From the NCBI GenBank assembly GCA_903906365.1, contig CAIVKC010000038.1, positions 1 to 64,000 on the forward strand: DNA of 64,000 bases, given 5' to 3'. The position numbers and the translations under genes are program-made. Position 1 is the first letter of the stretch. Every line of letters starts with the position of its first letter. This stretch comes from an uncultured Bacteroidota bacterium (GTDB lineage Bacteria; Bacteroidota; Bacteroidia; Chitinophagales; Chitinophagaceae). A model generated the notes under the pieces. It did not search any database and was not told the DNA's origin. It worked only from the letters and a program-made list of their open reading frames with translations. This document shows, one piece after another, positions 8,558 to 17,614 of this stretch.

Positions 8558-9013
8558 CTAGGAGCCAACATTAACTTTTATTTCTACTTCTGAAGGGGGA
8601 AGGCAGGAATGGTCGTTACAAACCATGAACTCAACCTTGCCGGCAAAGTCCGTTCTGGCGTTTGCTTTGAGTTTTATTACCTGAACAAAATCCACTGATT
8701 TTTCATAGTACTTCACGTCATGCTTCCAGGCACTTTCATATTTGGAAATGAGATTGCCGGTTTCCTTCACCTTCCCGTTCATTACAACCAGGGGATTGGG
8801 TGAGAAGGTAAAGGTAGTGGCCAGGGGGCCATCCCCGCCTGCGTCCTGTGCATAGAGATGAAAGCCCCCGCTGATGGTAGCAGACATATGCACTTCAAAA
8901 GTCTTGTCAGCAATTTTTTTCACTGAATAATTCCACTGTACCTGTTTGCTGGATTGGGCAATCGAGCCAAAAAAAGCATACAGGCCCAAGGCCAAGCATA
9001 GAAAATGTTTCAT
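8558..9013 (-). CDS. Exported DsbD-alpha-like (N-terminal domain) protein
   Basis: 151 residues: a signal peptide (MKHFLCLALGLYAFFGSIAQ) and one immunoglobulin-like domain of the DsbD N-terminal family. The C-terminal motif VCNDHSCLPPSEVEIKV holds the Cys pair that in DsbD-alpha takes electrons from the gamma domain and passes them to client proteins. It is encoded just upstream of a DsbD whose own alpha domain lacks these cysteines, so it probably works in trans as the missing relay. That link is my inference; the domain and Cys pair are seen directly. In Bacteroidota such proteins are often annotated only as hypothetical. Confidence 0.8.
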   Translation of the reverse strand: MKHFLCLALGLYAFFGSIAQSSKQVQWNYSVKKIADKTFEVHMSATISGGFHLYAQDAGGDGPLATTFTFSPNPLVVMNGKVKETGNLISKYESAWKHDVKYYEKSVDFVQVIKLKANARTDFAGKVEFMVCNDHSCLPPSEVEIKVNVGS

Positions 9014-9099
9014 ATAAATGTAAATGTTGTTACGATTGTATGTACCTAATAGAACGGTAAAGATGCAACAACAGATGCTAATGAAAGTTTAAAATTGGA

Positions 9100-9798
9100 T
9101 CAGGCGGGCTGAAGGACCGGCTGCTTCGCTTTTGCATGGATAAACAGGGTCTCCATGATGATCCGGCCATCTATATTTCCCAGGCTGGGAGAGCAAGCCC
9201 TTTCCGGGTGGGGCATCATGCCAAATACGTTTCTCTCCAGGTTACAGATACCGGCGATATCGCGCAGGGAACCATTGGGGTTTGACTGAGGTGTCCGGTT
9301 TCCGTTTGGGTCGCAGTAGCGGTAGATGACCTGGTGGTTGGCTTCCAGGGAATCGAGTGTTTTCTCATCAGCGTAAAACCTCCCTTCTCCGTGGGCGATG
9401 GGGATTTTCAGGGCTTTGGCATTGCTTTCATCCCCCCTGATATAAACGTTTTTACTGATAAACTGCTGGTTGGCGTTCCGTAGTAGGACACCGGGAAGCA
9501 GGTGGGCCTCACAAAGTATCTGGAATCCGTTGCATACACCAAATACCTTACCCCCGCGACCGGCAAAGGCGATTACACTTTTCATCATGGGACTAAACCG
9601 GGCGATGGCCCCGCAGCGCAGGTAATCCCCATAGGAAAAACCTCCGGGTAAAATGATGCAATCTCCGGTATCGAACTGGCTCAGATCCTCCTGCTTATGC
9701 CACAACATGATGACCTCCTGGTTAAGATCCTGTTGAAGGGCATCCTGCATGTCTCGGTCACAATTGGAGCCTGGGAATACTACAACACCAAATTTCAT
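9100..9798 (-). CDS. purQ: Phosphoribosylformylglycinamidine synthase, glutaminase subunit
   Basis: Class I glutamine amidotransferase subunit feeding ammonia to PurL in step four of de novo purine synthesis. 232 residues starting [17 protein letters not shown]. The nucleophile Cys lies in [11 protein letters not shown], and the His-Glu pair in [11 protein letters not shown] near residue 203. No purL or purS lies beside it, so in this genome the complex is encoded at scattered loci, or purL is elsewhere. A 7/8 -7 box (TACCTTTA on the minus strand at 9820-9827) gives a short leader. The gene is downstream of the probable DUF6427 operon by 54 bases. Confidence 0.95.
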   Translation of the reverse strand: MKFGVVVFPGSNCDRDMQDALQQDLNQEVIMLWHKQEDLSQFDTGDCIILPGGFSYGDYLRCGAIARFSPMMKSVIAFAGRGGKVFGVCNGFQILCEAHLLPGVLLRNANQQFISKNVYIRGDESNAKALKIPIAHGEGRFYADEKTLDSLEANHQVIYRYCDPNGNRTPQSNPNGSLRDIAGICNLERNVFGMMPHPERACSPSLGNIDGRIIMETLFIHAKAKQPVLQPA

Positions 9799-9852
9799 AC
9801 TGCTAGTATTTTAACACCGTAAAGGTAGCAGTATTTGGATGAAATGAAAACA

Positions 9853-10833
9853 TCAGTGCAGATAATTCACCCAGATAATGAAAGCGAAGGTCAGCCAGTG
9901 CAGGGTAAGCCCAAGCCACTTATCAGATGCGTAAAAATAAGCGGCGGCGTGGAAAAGGGCAAAGGGCACAGCCACCACAATCCAGTTTTCGTAGGAATCC
10001 GCCCGGTTAATCAGAATGACAAAAACCGCTACCATCAGGTACAGCAGCGTAAGGCTCCAGCTCTTGCGCACCTGAATAAGCATTTTATTGAGATTGGCCT
10101 GCACAAAATACCCTCCGATCATAAAGGGGATGATCAACAGCATGATTCCCAGGGAGATGAGCAGAAAATGGGGCATTACCGGGAGGGTAATGGTAACTGA
10201 GGGCAGGATGTTTTTCCAGCTCCACTGGTTGGTTATAAACAATATGATAAATAAAAAGTAATAGGGGAAAGTAAAGCCCAGCAGCCCCATCAGCCATTCC
10301 CGGATACGGAAGGGCCGCATGATGAGCAAAGCGAAAAATACCAGGACCAGGAAAAAAAGGGCGGGCACATATAGGAGCGTCACCATGCCGGTAAGTAAAC
10401 CAATATTAAAAATGGCCGCATCCGGACGGTTATTGTTATACAGGGAGATCATCCGGTACCATATCCAGATCATCAGGGAGTTGATGAGCAGGGGTGCCGA
10501 AAAATGGTTCCAGTCCGGAAGCAGGGAACTGACCAGTATATAGGACATGCCAGGCAAAAAATTAGGCCTGGGGAGCAATTTATGGTAATTGCAGATGCGG
10601 TTGAATAGGGTGGCCTGCGTGAACAGGAGTAAAAAAGTGAGTATCGCAAACAGAACAGGCGTATTGTGAAAGGCGCTGTCCAGCCAGCGCAGGAGGAGCC
10701 GGTAGAGATAGTTGTCTTCCTTATGAAGGACCGGAACCTGCGGATGCAGAAAAAGCGGAAATTTCAACACCAGCGCATAAACCAGTAAAAGGAGGGCATT
10801 GCCCGGGTTCTTTTGTTTAAAGATGCCGATCAC
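9853..10833 (-). CDS. Polytopic membrane protein, probable DUF6427 family
   Basis: 326 residues, almost wholly hydrophobic, with about nine to ten predicted membrane helices and no soluble domain. The opening MIGIFKQKNPGNALLLLVYA recalls DUF6427 proteins, which are confined to Bacteroidota and have no known function. The gene begins 11 bases after the stop of the exported protein encoded at 10845-12368, so the two are likely cotranscribed. Family assignment is from memory of the N-terminal pattern; the membrane topology is clear from the sequence. Confidence 0.6.
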   Translation of the reverse strand: MIGIFKQKNPGNALLLLVYALVLKFPLFLHPQVPVLHKEDNYLYRLLLRWLDSAFHNTPVLFAILTFLLLFTQATLFNRICNYHKLLPRPNFLPGMSYILVSSLLPDWNHFSAPLLINSLMIWIWYRMISLYNNNRPDAAIFNIGLLTGMVTLLYVPALFFLVLVFFALLIMRPFRIREWLMGLLGFTFPYYFLFIILFITNQWSWKNILPSVTITLPVMPHFLLISLGIMLLIIPFMIGGYFVQANLNKMLIQVRKSWSLTLLYLMVAVFVILINRADSYENWIVVAVPFALFHAAAYFYASDKWLGLTLHWLTFAFIIWVNYLH

Positions 10834-10844
10834 CTGAAATGGGT

Positions 10845-12368
10845 TTAAAAATCAATTTTAGCAAAACAAAGATAATTCCTGTATAAACAGGGGATTAATA
10901 TTTGTTTGCTGCCCAACTGCCGGCCATGCCGGGGCATGAATTCATATCCCTTGTCCAGGTTCTTTAGCGTGGGATAACGGGTGATCTTACCATCGGGACC
11001 AACACTCTGGTCGTTTAGCAGGAGGTTGCGGCCTTCGTACTGGTTATACAGCAGGTGCAGTTCCCCTCCTGTATTCATGAGCTGGTAGGAAATGAGGTTA
11101 TCAGATTCATCATCATACTGGCTCTTGGGTACAATATTGCTCCACTCTTCATTGCCATCTTTATCAAAAGATATAATCATCACGTTTTCAGCATGGTATC
11201 GCATGACATTGTTGTTATAACCATACCGGTTGAAAGGGCTGTAGAAGGGCGAACCGTAATAGCTTCCCATCCCCGGGCTCAGGTAGGGGCTGTATCCATA
11301 CATATTGTCCCATCTGTTGAAATACCCCCCTCTGGAAGATGTGAATTCTGATTCACTCAGCAGGATAAACCCACCGTCCTTTTTGGTGATGATCTGTTTG
11401 ATGAAATAATCATTGAAGGCCATGCGCTGACTGGACTCCGAACTTTTGGCCAGCGTCCTGAGTTCTTCGTTGAAAAGAATCAGGCTTTCCCGGATACGGG
11501 AGTCGGTCTGCTTATCCCAAAGCAGGGAAAACAATCCTTCTATGTTCCCCTTTTTTTGTTTATAATAAAAGCCGGTCAATATATACCGCTTGTTGGTGTT
11601 GTCAATTTTGATCTTTAACTCATCCAGGTAATGCTGGTCAGTCCCTGCATATTTTACGGAGAATGTGTCCGAAGTAGGACCCTTGGTCACCATATTGACC
11701 CCTGAAATATAGTCCCCGCTGCTGTTTTTCAGGAATTTGGCAAAAATCAGGACTCCGTCATTGTCGAGCTGGAAGTCCGTGAAGGAATTGTCCCTGTCTT
11801 CCATGGGCAGGTAGATCCTGTGCCGGTCGAGCAGGGTCAGATTCTGGTCATACAGGAAGGTGGTAAACAGGAATTCCCTGGGGTTTTTGCTGTTGATCTT
11901 GAAGAGCATGATGCGTTGCCTGTCCTCGCTGAATATGACGGTATAAATCTTATTGCTGGCAGCAAACCCTATCTGGGTGGTATCCAGATCGGCCGGTTCG
12001 GAGATCCGTTTACCCATGACGTCCATTTTTACTCCGGTGCAATGCACGATGTTTTTGTGCTGGTATTCATAAAACATGTAAAAATGATCCTGGTAGGGAA
12101 TAAAATACACATTGATGTATTTGTCGGGCAGGAAATCCAGGTTTACCCGCTGGAGGATTTTCATATCCGGACCATAGACCGAAATGGCATTGTCATTTCG
12201 GTTGTTTTTAAAAACAAGGATGTTTCCATTGAATTTGCCGATGATTTCAAAATTGGTTCTGCGGCCATCCTCCCGCTCAGGTTCGGAATAGGTTATACGC
12301 TGGGCCATCAGGGATCCCGGCGCAATGAAAAGAAACAGGAAAATCAGGTTTCTCAAAAAAGAATTCAT
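10845..12368 (-). CDS. Exported protein of unknown function
   Basis: 507 residues with a clear signal peptide (MNSFLRNLIFLFLFIAPGSLMAQ). The rest is soluble, rich in beta-strand-like alternation and aromatic residues, with motifs such as NGNILVFKNNRNDNAISVYG that suggest a propeller-like or repeat fold, and a Gly/Tyr-rich segment near residues 345-380 (SPYLSPGMGSYYGSPFYSP). No lipobox and no type IX sorting domain is visible at the C terminus, so it is probably periplasmic. I do not recognise the family. It heads a two-gene unit with the polytopic membrane protein. Confidence 0.7.
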   Translation of the reverse strand: MNSFLRNLIFLFLFIAPGSLMAQRITYSEPEREDGRRTNFEIIGKFNGNILVFKNNRNDNAISVYGPDMKILQRVNLDFLPDKYINVYFIPYQDHFYMFYEYQHKNIVHCTGVKMDVMGKRISEPADLDTTQIGFAASNKIYTVIFSEDRQRIMLFKINSKNPREFLFTTFLYDQNLTLLDRHRIYLPMEDRDNSFTDFQLDNDGVLIFAKFLKNSSGDYISGVNMVTKGPTSDTFSVKYAGTDQHYLDELKIKIDNTNKRYILTGFYYKQKKGNIEGLFSLLWDKQTDSRIRESLILFNEELRTLAKSSESSQRMAFNDYFIKQIITKKDGGFILLSESEFTSSRGGYFNRWDNMYGYSPYLSPGMGSYYGSPFYSPFNRYGYNNNVMRYHAENVMIISFDKDGNEEWSNIVPKSQYDDESDNLISYQLMNTGGELHLLYNQYEGRNLLLNDQSVGPDGKITRYPTLKNLDKGYEFMPRHGRQLGSKQILIPCLYRNYLCFAKIDF

Positions 12369-12584
12369 GGTATAATCTTACGTTTTTCAAAAAATCCCCG
12401 TTTACAGGGCCTGTGATTGTAATTTAAGCAAAAGTACAATGCAAAAGGGATAGGTCCCGGCTAATTTAACATCCGGTAATATCAGGATATACTGGGTATT
12501 CTTCCCAAAAGTTGCCTCGGAGCCTGTGGGTTTGACAAAATAGCTGAAACCATGGTATTTATAATGAATTAGGTATTTAACTAA

Positions 12585-12592
12585 TAAATTTG
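12585..12592 (+). promoter_or_regulatory. Predicted kup promoter -7 box
   Basis: TAAATTTG matches TAnnTTTG exactly, 87 bases before the GTG start of kup. No clear TTG is present at -33. The 263-base gap 12417-12679 holds no gene, and I could not match the leader to a known riboswitch, including the c-di-AMP type. Confidence 0.4.
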
Positions 12593-12679
12593 CAGCTTCG
12601 TTGGGTCGCAGGGCTCTCCCGAACTTATCTGAAAGAAAACCCGGCTGCCCAGTAGAAAATTATTTTAACAGATTCCGCC

Positions 12680-14641
12680 GTGAGCAAACAAATCAACAAA
12701 GTTACGTTCGCCAGCCTGGTGATTGCCCTGGGCATCATTTACGGAGATATCGGCACCTCCCCCCTGTATGTTCTGAATGCCATTGTCAGCGGGCGCGTGG
12801 TGGAAGAAAAACTGATCCTGGGTTCGCTCTCCTGCATCATATGGACATTGACCCTGCAGACCACGGTGAAATACGTCTGGCTTACCCTGAAGGCCGACAA
12901 CAACGGGGAAGGAGGTATATTTTCCCTTTATGCGCTGGTCAGACGGCAAAAAAAATGGCTGGCCCTTCCTGCCATGATCGGGGGGGCGGCCCTGCTGGCC
13001 GACGGAATGATTACCCCGCCCATTTCGGTGACCTCCGCCATTGAAGGTCTCCGGCAGCTGCCTGCCTTCAGGGTGATTGAGCAGTCCACGATTGTTTACC
13101 TGGTGCTGGGCATCATGCTGGTATTGTTTTTCCTGCAACAGTTTGGAACCGAGTCCATCGGCAAACTCTTTGGGCCCATTATGTTCCTGTGGTTTGCCAT
13201 GCTGGCCGCACTGGGCAGCAGCCACCTGGTGGATGATCTGCAAATATTCAAGGCACTGAGCCCCCATTATGCCATTGAACTGTTGACTACCTACCCCAAG
13301 GGATTCTGGATCCTGGGAGCGGTCTTCCTTTGCACCACCGGCGCAGAAGCACTCTATTCCGACCTGGGCCACTGCGGCCGGAATAATATACGGATTTCCT
13401 GGATCTATGTGAAGACCTGCCTGATCCTGAATTACCTGGGGCAGGGCGCCTGGCTGCTCTCCCATTTCGAAGGCAGGGTTTTTAACACCACTACCGGCAA
13501 TGTGTTCTACAGCATTATGCCCCAGTGGTTCCTGATCCCGGGCATTATCATCGCCACCGCGGCGGCCATCATAGCAAGCCAGGCCCTGATCAGCGGTTCG
13601 TTCACCCTCATCAGCGAAAGCATGCGGCTCAATCTATGGCCTAAGTTCCGCATCGGCTACCCCACCGAAGAAAAGGGCCAGTTGTATATTCCTGCCATCA
13701 ATTTCCTGCTCTTCCTGGGTTGTTGCGGGATTACCCTGTATTTCCAAAGTTCCTCCCATATGGAGGCTGCCTATGGCCTGGCCATCACCCTTTGCATGCT
13801 GGCCACTTCCATCCTCTTTGCCAATTACCTCATCGCCCACCGCACCAAGTCGCCCCTGATATACCTGTACCTGTCCGTTTACCTCACCATAGAACTGAGT
13901 TTCCTGGTTGCCAACCTGGAAAAGTTCCCCCATGGCGGGTTTGTAACCCTCATAGTGGCAGGAGGCCTGTTTACCATCATGTACGTCTGGTACCGGGCCC
14001 GTAAAATCAAGAACCGCTATGTGGAATTTGTCAGGATGGATCATTACCTCCCCCAAATACAGGAACTGAGCAATGACCGGACCGTTCCAAAAGCGGCTAC
14101 CCACCTGGTATATATGACAAGCGCCAACAATCCCAAGGAAATTGAGCATAAAATCATTTACTCTATTCTCAACAAAAAACCCAAAAGGGCGGATATTTAC
14201 TGGTTCATTCACGTAGAGACCATGGACGATCCCTATACGGCAGAGTATTCGGTAGACCATATCATTCCCAACGATATCATCCGCGTGGAGTTCAGACTGG
14301 GTTTCCGCATCGAACCAAAGATCAACCTGATGTTCAGAAAAGTGGTGGAAGACCTGGTCAATAATAAGGAAGTAAATATCACCAGCCGCTATGAATCCCT
14401 GGAAAGAAACAACGTCGTGGGAGATTTCCAGTTTATTGTCATGGAAAAATACTTAAGCCAGGATAATGAACTGCCCTTCTTCGAACGCGTGGTGATGAAG
14501 CTCTATTTCTGGGTAAAGGAACTCAGCCTGTCCGAGGAAAGGGGCTTTGGTCTGGATCCTTCCAATGTGACGGTGGAAAAATTCCCCCTCATCGTTTCAC
14601 CCGTGCCTGATTTCAACCTGAAAAGAACCTCCGAGATCTAG
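12680..14641 (+). CDS. kup: Kup-family potassium uptake protein
   Basis: Low-affinity K+:H+ symporter of the inner membrane. 653 residues with 12 predicted membrane helices in the first 460 residues, then a hydrophilic cytoplasmic tail. The signature GIIYGDIGTSPLYVLNAIV lies at helix 1, and KADNNGEGGIFSLYALVRR in the first cytoplasmic loop is typical. The start is GTG at 12680; no in-frame ATG precedes the first helix. A rhodanese gene follows after 16 bases, probably in the same transcript. In other bacteria Kup proteins can be gated by c-di-AMP, but nothing in the window tells whether that applies here. Confidence 0.95.
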   Translation: MSKQINKVTFASLVIALGIIYGDIGTSPLYVLNAIVSGRVVEEKLILGSLSCIIWTLTLQTTVKYVWLTLKADNNGEGGIFSLYALVRRQKKWLALPAMIGGAALLADGMITPPISVTSAIEGLRQLPAFRVIEQSTIVYLVLGIMLVLFFLQQFGTESIGKLFGPIMFLWFAMLAALGSSHLVDDLQIFKALSPHYAIELLTTYPKGFWILGAVFLCTTGAEALYSDLGHCGRNNIRISWIYVKTCLILNYLGQGAWLLSHFEGRVFNTTTGNVFYSIMPQWFLIPGIIIATAAAIIASQALISGSFTLISESMRLNLWPKFRIGYPTEEKGQLYIPAINFLLFLGCCGITLYFQSSSHMEAAYGLAITLCMLATSILFANYLIAHRTKSPLIYLYLSVYLTIELSFLVANLEKFPHGGFVTLIVAGGLFTIMYVWYRARKIKNRYVEFVRMDHYLPQIQELSNDRTVPKAATHLVYMTSANNPKEIEHKIIYSILNKKPKRADIYWFIHVETMDDPYTAEYSVDHIIPNDIIRVEFRLGFRIEPKINLMFRKVVEDLVNNKEVNITSRYESLERNNVVGDFQFIVMEKYLSQDNELPFFERVVMKLYFWVKELSLSEERGFGLDPSNVTVEKFPLIVSPVPDFNLKRTSEI

Positions 14642-14657
14642 ACCCAATACCCAAAAC

Positions 14658-14975
14658 ATGCAGCATATTACCGCGGAGACATTGCAAAAAAGACTGGCAG
14701 GCGGAGAAGACATCATACTGCTGGATGTCCGGGAAAAATGGGAGCACGAGGCCTTCAATATTGGCGGACAACTCACCCCCCTTTCCGCACTCATGGAACA
14801 TGCCGGCACAATCCCCCGCCAGGCCACCGTGGTGGTCTATTGCCAAAAGGGCATACGCAGCCAGATCGCCATCCAGCGCCTGCAGGGCAAACTGGGACTG
14901 GATAACCTGATCAACCTGCAGGGGGGTATTGAAGCCTGGCAAAAACAGTCGGGCGCGTTCAGCGGGAGGCCATGA
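14658..14975 (+). CDS. Single-domain rhodanese-like protein
   Basis: 105 residues, one rhodanese domain. It opens with the CH2A-like element IILLDVREKWEHEAFNIGG and carries the active-site loop VVYCQKGIRSQIA, whose Cys would hold a persulfide. Such stand-alone domains act as sulfur carriers or thiosulfate:thiol sulfurtransferases. No signal peptide, so cytoplasmic. It is 16 bases behind kup; no sulfur-metabolism gene is near, so the partner is unknown. Confidence 0.88.
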   Translation: MQHITAETLQKRLAGGEDIILLDVREKWEHEAFNIGGQLTPLSALMEHAGTIPRQATVVVYCQKGIRSQIAIQRLQGKLGLDNLINLQGGIEAWQKQSGAFSGRP

Positions 14976-15076
14976 GGTTTTAGCACCGCGTCGCCGCTGG
15001 CAAAAACAAAGGTGCCTTTCGCAAAAAGGCGGCATCCCACATAGGGTAACTTGTTCACGGAACCTACATATACTGC

Positions 15077-15865
15077 TTGAATCACTGGTACTTTTATATT
15101 GCCGCCGCGCTGGCGGGCTTGTCACTGGCTGCTTACTTTTTGCAGGAAAGAATCATTTTCAAACCCGAAAAGCTGCGGCAGGATTTTGCCTTTCGGTACA
15201 AGGTTCCCTTCAGGGAATTGTTTTTTGACATTACCTCCGGCGTACGCATCAACGGCCTTCACTTTTACCGGACCAAACCGGCAGGGCTGATCCTTTATCT
15301 GCATGGTAATTCCAGGAGCATCAAGGGATGGGCTAAATATGCGCAGGATTTTTACCGGTATAATTATGATGTGGTGCTGGTGGATTACCGGGGATTTGGC
15401 AAGAGTACGGGCAGGCGAAGTGAAAGGGAGATCATCGGGGACCTGCAGTTCATTTATGACAGCCTCATCGCCCAGTACCCCGAAGAGCATATCATCCTCT
15501 ACGGAAGAAGCATCGGCAGCGGCTTTGCCGCCAAAACCGCCTCTGAAAACAATCCCCGTTACCTTATTTTGGATGCACCGTATTATAATTTCCGCAAGGT
15601 AGTGGAACGATTTTTACCCCTTCTGCCAATCCGCTTTGTGCTTCGGTACCAGTTGCGCACCGACAAATGGCTCCCCCGGGTGAAATGCCATACCTATATT
15701 TTGCACGGTACCAAAGACCGGCTGATCCCCATCTCCCAGAGCGAGAAACTGCAGCGGCTCAATCCCCGGAAAATAACGCTGATCCGCATTCATGGAGGGG
15801 GGCACAATAACCTCCCCCTGTTCCCGGAATACCATAATTTCATCAGGGACATTCTTAAGGCCTGA
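15077..15865 (+). CDS. Membrane-anchored alpha/beta hydrolase (copy 1)
   Basis: 262 residues. An N-terminal membrane helix (YIAAALAGLSLAAYFLQE) is followed by an alpha/beta-hydrolase domain of the Bem46/ABHD17-like group. The catalytic Ser lies in IILYGRSIGSGFA, the Asp in LHGTKDRLIPIS and the His in HGGGHNNLPLF. The oxyanion segment LYLHGNSRSIKGW is present. The start is TTG at 15077; no ATG or GTG lies between the upstream stop codon and the helix. A paralogue with the same layout follows 59 bases later. The substrate is unknown; an esterase or thioesterase at the membrane is likely. Confidence 0.82.
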   Translation: MNHWYFYIAAALAGLSLAAYFLQERIIFKPEKLRQDFAFRYKVPFRELFFDITSGVRINGLHFYRTKPAGLILYLHGNSRSIKGWAKYAQDFYRYNYDVVLVDYRGFGKSTGRRSEREIIGDLQFIYDSLIAQYPEEHIILYGRSIGSGFAAKTASENNPRYLILDAPYYNFRKVVERFLPLLPIRFVLRYQLRTDKWLPRVKCHTYILHGTKDRLIPISQSEKLQRLNPRKITLIRIHGGGHNNLPLFPEYHNFIRDILKA

Positions 15866-15924
15866 AAGCCCCTGGCTGACAGGACTTTTTTTTTATTGGT
15901 GACATCCTTGTAGTTTGCAATATC

Positions 15925-16740
15925 ATGAGCAAGAAAATCATTTTCCGCTGGGTGAAGGTTGTCATTTTCTGTTACAGCCTGGCCGGCATAGGATTGTTTT
16001 ACCTGCAGCGGTCCATTATTTTCCACCCCCAGCCGGTGGCCAGTGATTATGTCTATCCTTTTGAAGGACCCCGCACCCGAAATATTTACATCCCCTATGA
16101 CAGGCAGACCAAGCTGCATATCATGACCTTCACCGGAAATGATAACGCTGTCAGCAAAGGGGTGATATTGTATTTTCATGGCAACCGCAATAATATTGGC
16201 TGGTACGCCTCATACGCTATGGAGCTGAGCACAAAAGGGTATGAAGTCTGGGTGCTGGATTATCCGGGTTTTGGCAAAAGCACCGGGGAGTTAACCGAGG
16301 AAAAGCTCTATGATTATGCGCTGCAATGTTACAAACTGGCAAGGACCAGGTTCAACCCTTCCCAGATCATTATATATGGCAAAAGCCTGGGGACCTGCCT
16401 GGCCTGCCAGCTGGCCTCCGTCAGGGATTGCAGGTACCTGATTTTGGAAACCCCCTGCTACAGCCTTGAATCGCTGGCCGCCCGCTACCTGCCGGTTTAT
16501 CCGGTCTCCAGGATGCTGCATTTTCATTTTCCAAACTATGCCTATTTGAAAAAAGTGACAGCCCCCGTCGTCATTTTTCAGGGTACAGCCGACGGTGTGG
16601 TGCCCTATTCCAACGCAGCCAGACTAAAACCCCTGCTTGGCGACAGGGACCTGTTTATCACCCTGGAAGGCGGCAGTCACAATGACCTCACGGGCTTTTC
16701 ATTGTACCGGCAAACCATGGATTCCCTGCTTGGCCGGTAA
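15925..16740 (+). CDS. Membrane-anchored alpha/beta hydrolase (copy 2)
   Basis: 271 residues and clearly a paralogue of the preceding gene: N-terminal anchor (VVIFCYSLAGIGLFYLQRS), oxyanion segment LYFHGNRNNIGWY, nucleophile in IIYGKSLGTCLAC, Asp in FQGTADGVVPYS and His in EGGSHNDLTGFS. Divergence between the two copies is substantial outside these motifs, so the duplication is old and the substrates may differ. It converges with the FkbM gene, and the two stop codons are only 8 bases apart; an inverted repeat at that junction probably ends both transcripts. Confidence 0.82.
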   Translation: MSKKIIFRWVKVVIFCYSLAGIGLFYLQRSIIFHPQPVASDYVYPFEGPRTRNIYIPYDRQTKLHIMTFTGNDNAVSKGVILYFHGNRNNIGWYASYAMELSTKGYEVWVLDYPGFGKSTGELTEEKLYDYALQCYKLARTRFNPSQIIIYGKSLGTCLACQLASVRDCRYLILETPCYSLESLAARYLPVYPVSRMLHFHFPNYAYLKKVTAPVVIFQGTADGVVPYSNAARLKPLLGDRDLFITLEGGSHNDLTGFSLYRQTMDSLLGR

Positions 16741-16748
16741 AGGGTTGG

Positions 16749-16798
16749 TTATCCCCCAATGAGGGCGCTTAGCCGTTGCTGGTGCATTGGGGGGATAA
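16749..16798. terminator. Inverted repeat inside the 3' end of the FkbM gene
   Basis: TTATCCCCCAATG (16749-16761) is mirrored by CATTGGGGGGATAA (16785-16798), identical but for one extra G. The first arm overlaps the FkbM stop codon (minus strand), and the second arm codes for its Ile-Pro-Pro-Met. There is only a short A/T tract, so it may be a convergent terminator or an mRNA-stability hairpin. Confidence 0.5.
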
Positions 16799-17558
16799 AA
16801 TAATGATTATGGGATACGGCTTTCTGATCGGAAAAGACATCCAGGGGCTGGAGCCTTCCATTGGTCAGCAGAAAAGTGGCATACCCCAGGGGTTTTAGCA
16901 TTTCCAGGAGCAGGATGCGGTCATTTCGGTCACCCAGTTCACACAGAATAACCGGATGGTATTTTTGGAGAACCTGCATCATGGAACCAAAAACCGGGAC
17001 CTCCAGCCCTTCCACATCGCATTTGATGAAGTCCAGCCTGGGCAGTCCGCTGAAAAGCTGGTCCCCGCGCTCATTTTTCACCCTTTCGGATTCAATGTAT
17101 TCCAGGTGTGTGCTGGTGTTCATGACGCGGGCATAGGCGAATTTTTTCATGTTGTCAACGCGGGGGATGCCCATTTCCACGTAGTCCCCTTCCCCGCCAA
17201 GGGCCACCTGCAGCAATTGGACATTGGTGATCCCCTTTTTTTTAATCAGTTTGCCCAGCGCCGCATTGAACTGACTCATCGGTTCAATGGCCGTTACCCG
17301 GCCTTTAGGTCCAGCCAGTCGGCTCATCTCCAGGGTATAATACCCCAGGTGGGCCCCGATGTCCACACAAAAGAAACCGGGTTCAATGAGCCGCTTCAGG
17401 AAATAGATGTCCTGGTAACTCCTGCCGGGCACGCCGGCCCGGAAGAGCATCTGAAAGGAATTGGCCAGCAGGGCCAGGTATCTTTTTTCGCCCAGGGCAG
17501 CCAGTAATATCTTTTTTATCCTGTTCATGGAGCGAAAATAATCCAATAATTGATTCAA
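16749..17558 (-). CDS. FkbM-family SAM-dependent methyltransferase
   Basis: 269 residues. The SAM-binding motif I reads CVDIGAHLGYYTLEMSRLAG near residue 95, and motif II-like TAIEPMSQFNAAL follows. The later LDFIKCDVEGLEVPVFG matches the FkbM family, which O-methylates sugars, polyketides and other small hydroxyl groups. No signal peptide. It is monocistronic, with no glycosyltransferase or polysaccharide cluster nearby, so the acceptor cannot be predicted. The protein ends within an inverted repeat shared with the convergent hydrolase gene. Confidence 0.85.
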   Translation of the reverse strand: MNQLLDYFRSMNRIKKILLAALGEKRYLALLANSFQMLFRAGVPGRSYQDIYFLKRLIEPGFFCVDIGAHLGYYTLEMSRLAGPKGRVTAIEPMSQFNAALGKLIKKKGITNVQLLQVALGGEGDYVEMGIPRVDNMKKFAYARVMNTSTHLEYIESERVKNERGDQLFSGLPRLDFIKCDVEGLEVPVFGSMMQVLQKYHPVILCELGDRNDRILLLEMLKPLGYATFLLTNGRLQPLDVFSDQKAVSHNHYFIPPMHQQRLSALIGG

Positions 17559-17614
17559 GGCGATTATGCGCGGAGTGAATCTGGTTTGCTTCCTTCAAAT
17601 CGGGGCGGCTTTTT

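Noticed and set aside
12417-12679. Possible c-di-AMP riboswitch before kup
   Set aside because: The position would make sense, but I could not match the conserved bases of the ydaO motif; only a -7 box is supported.
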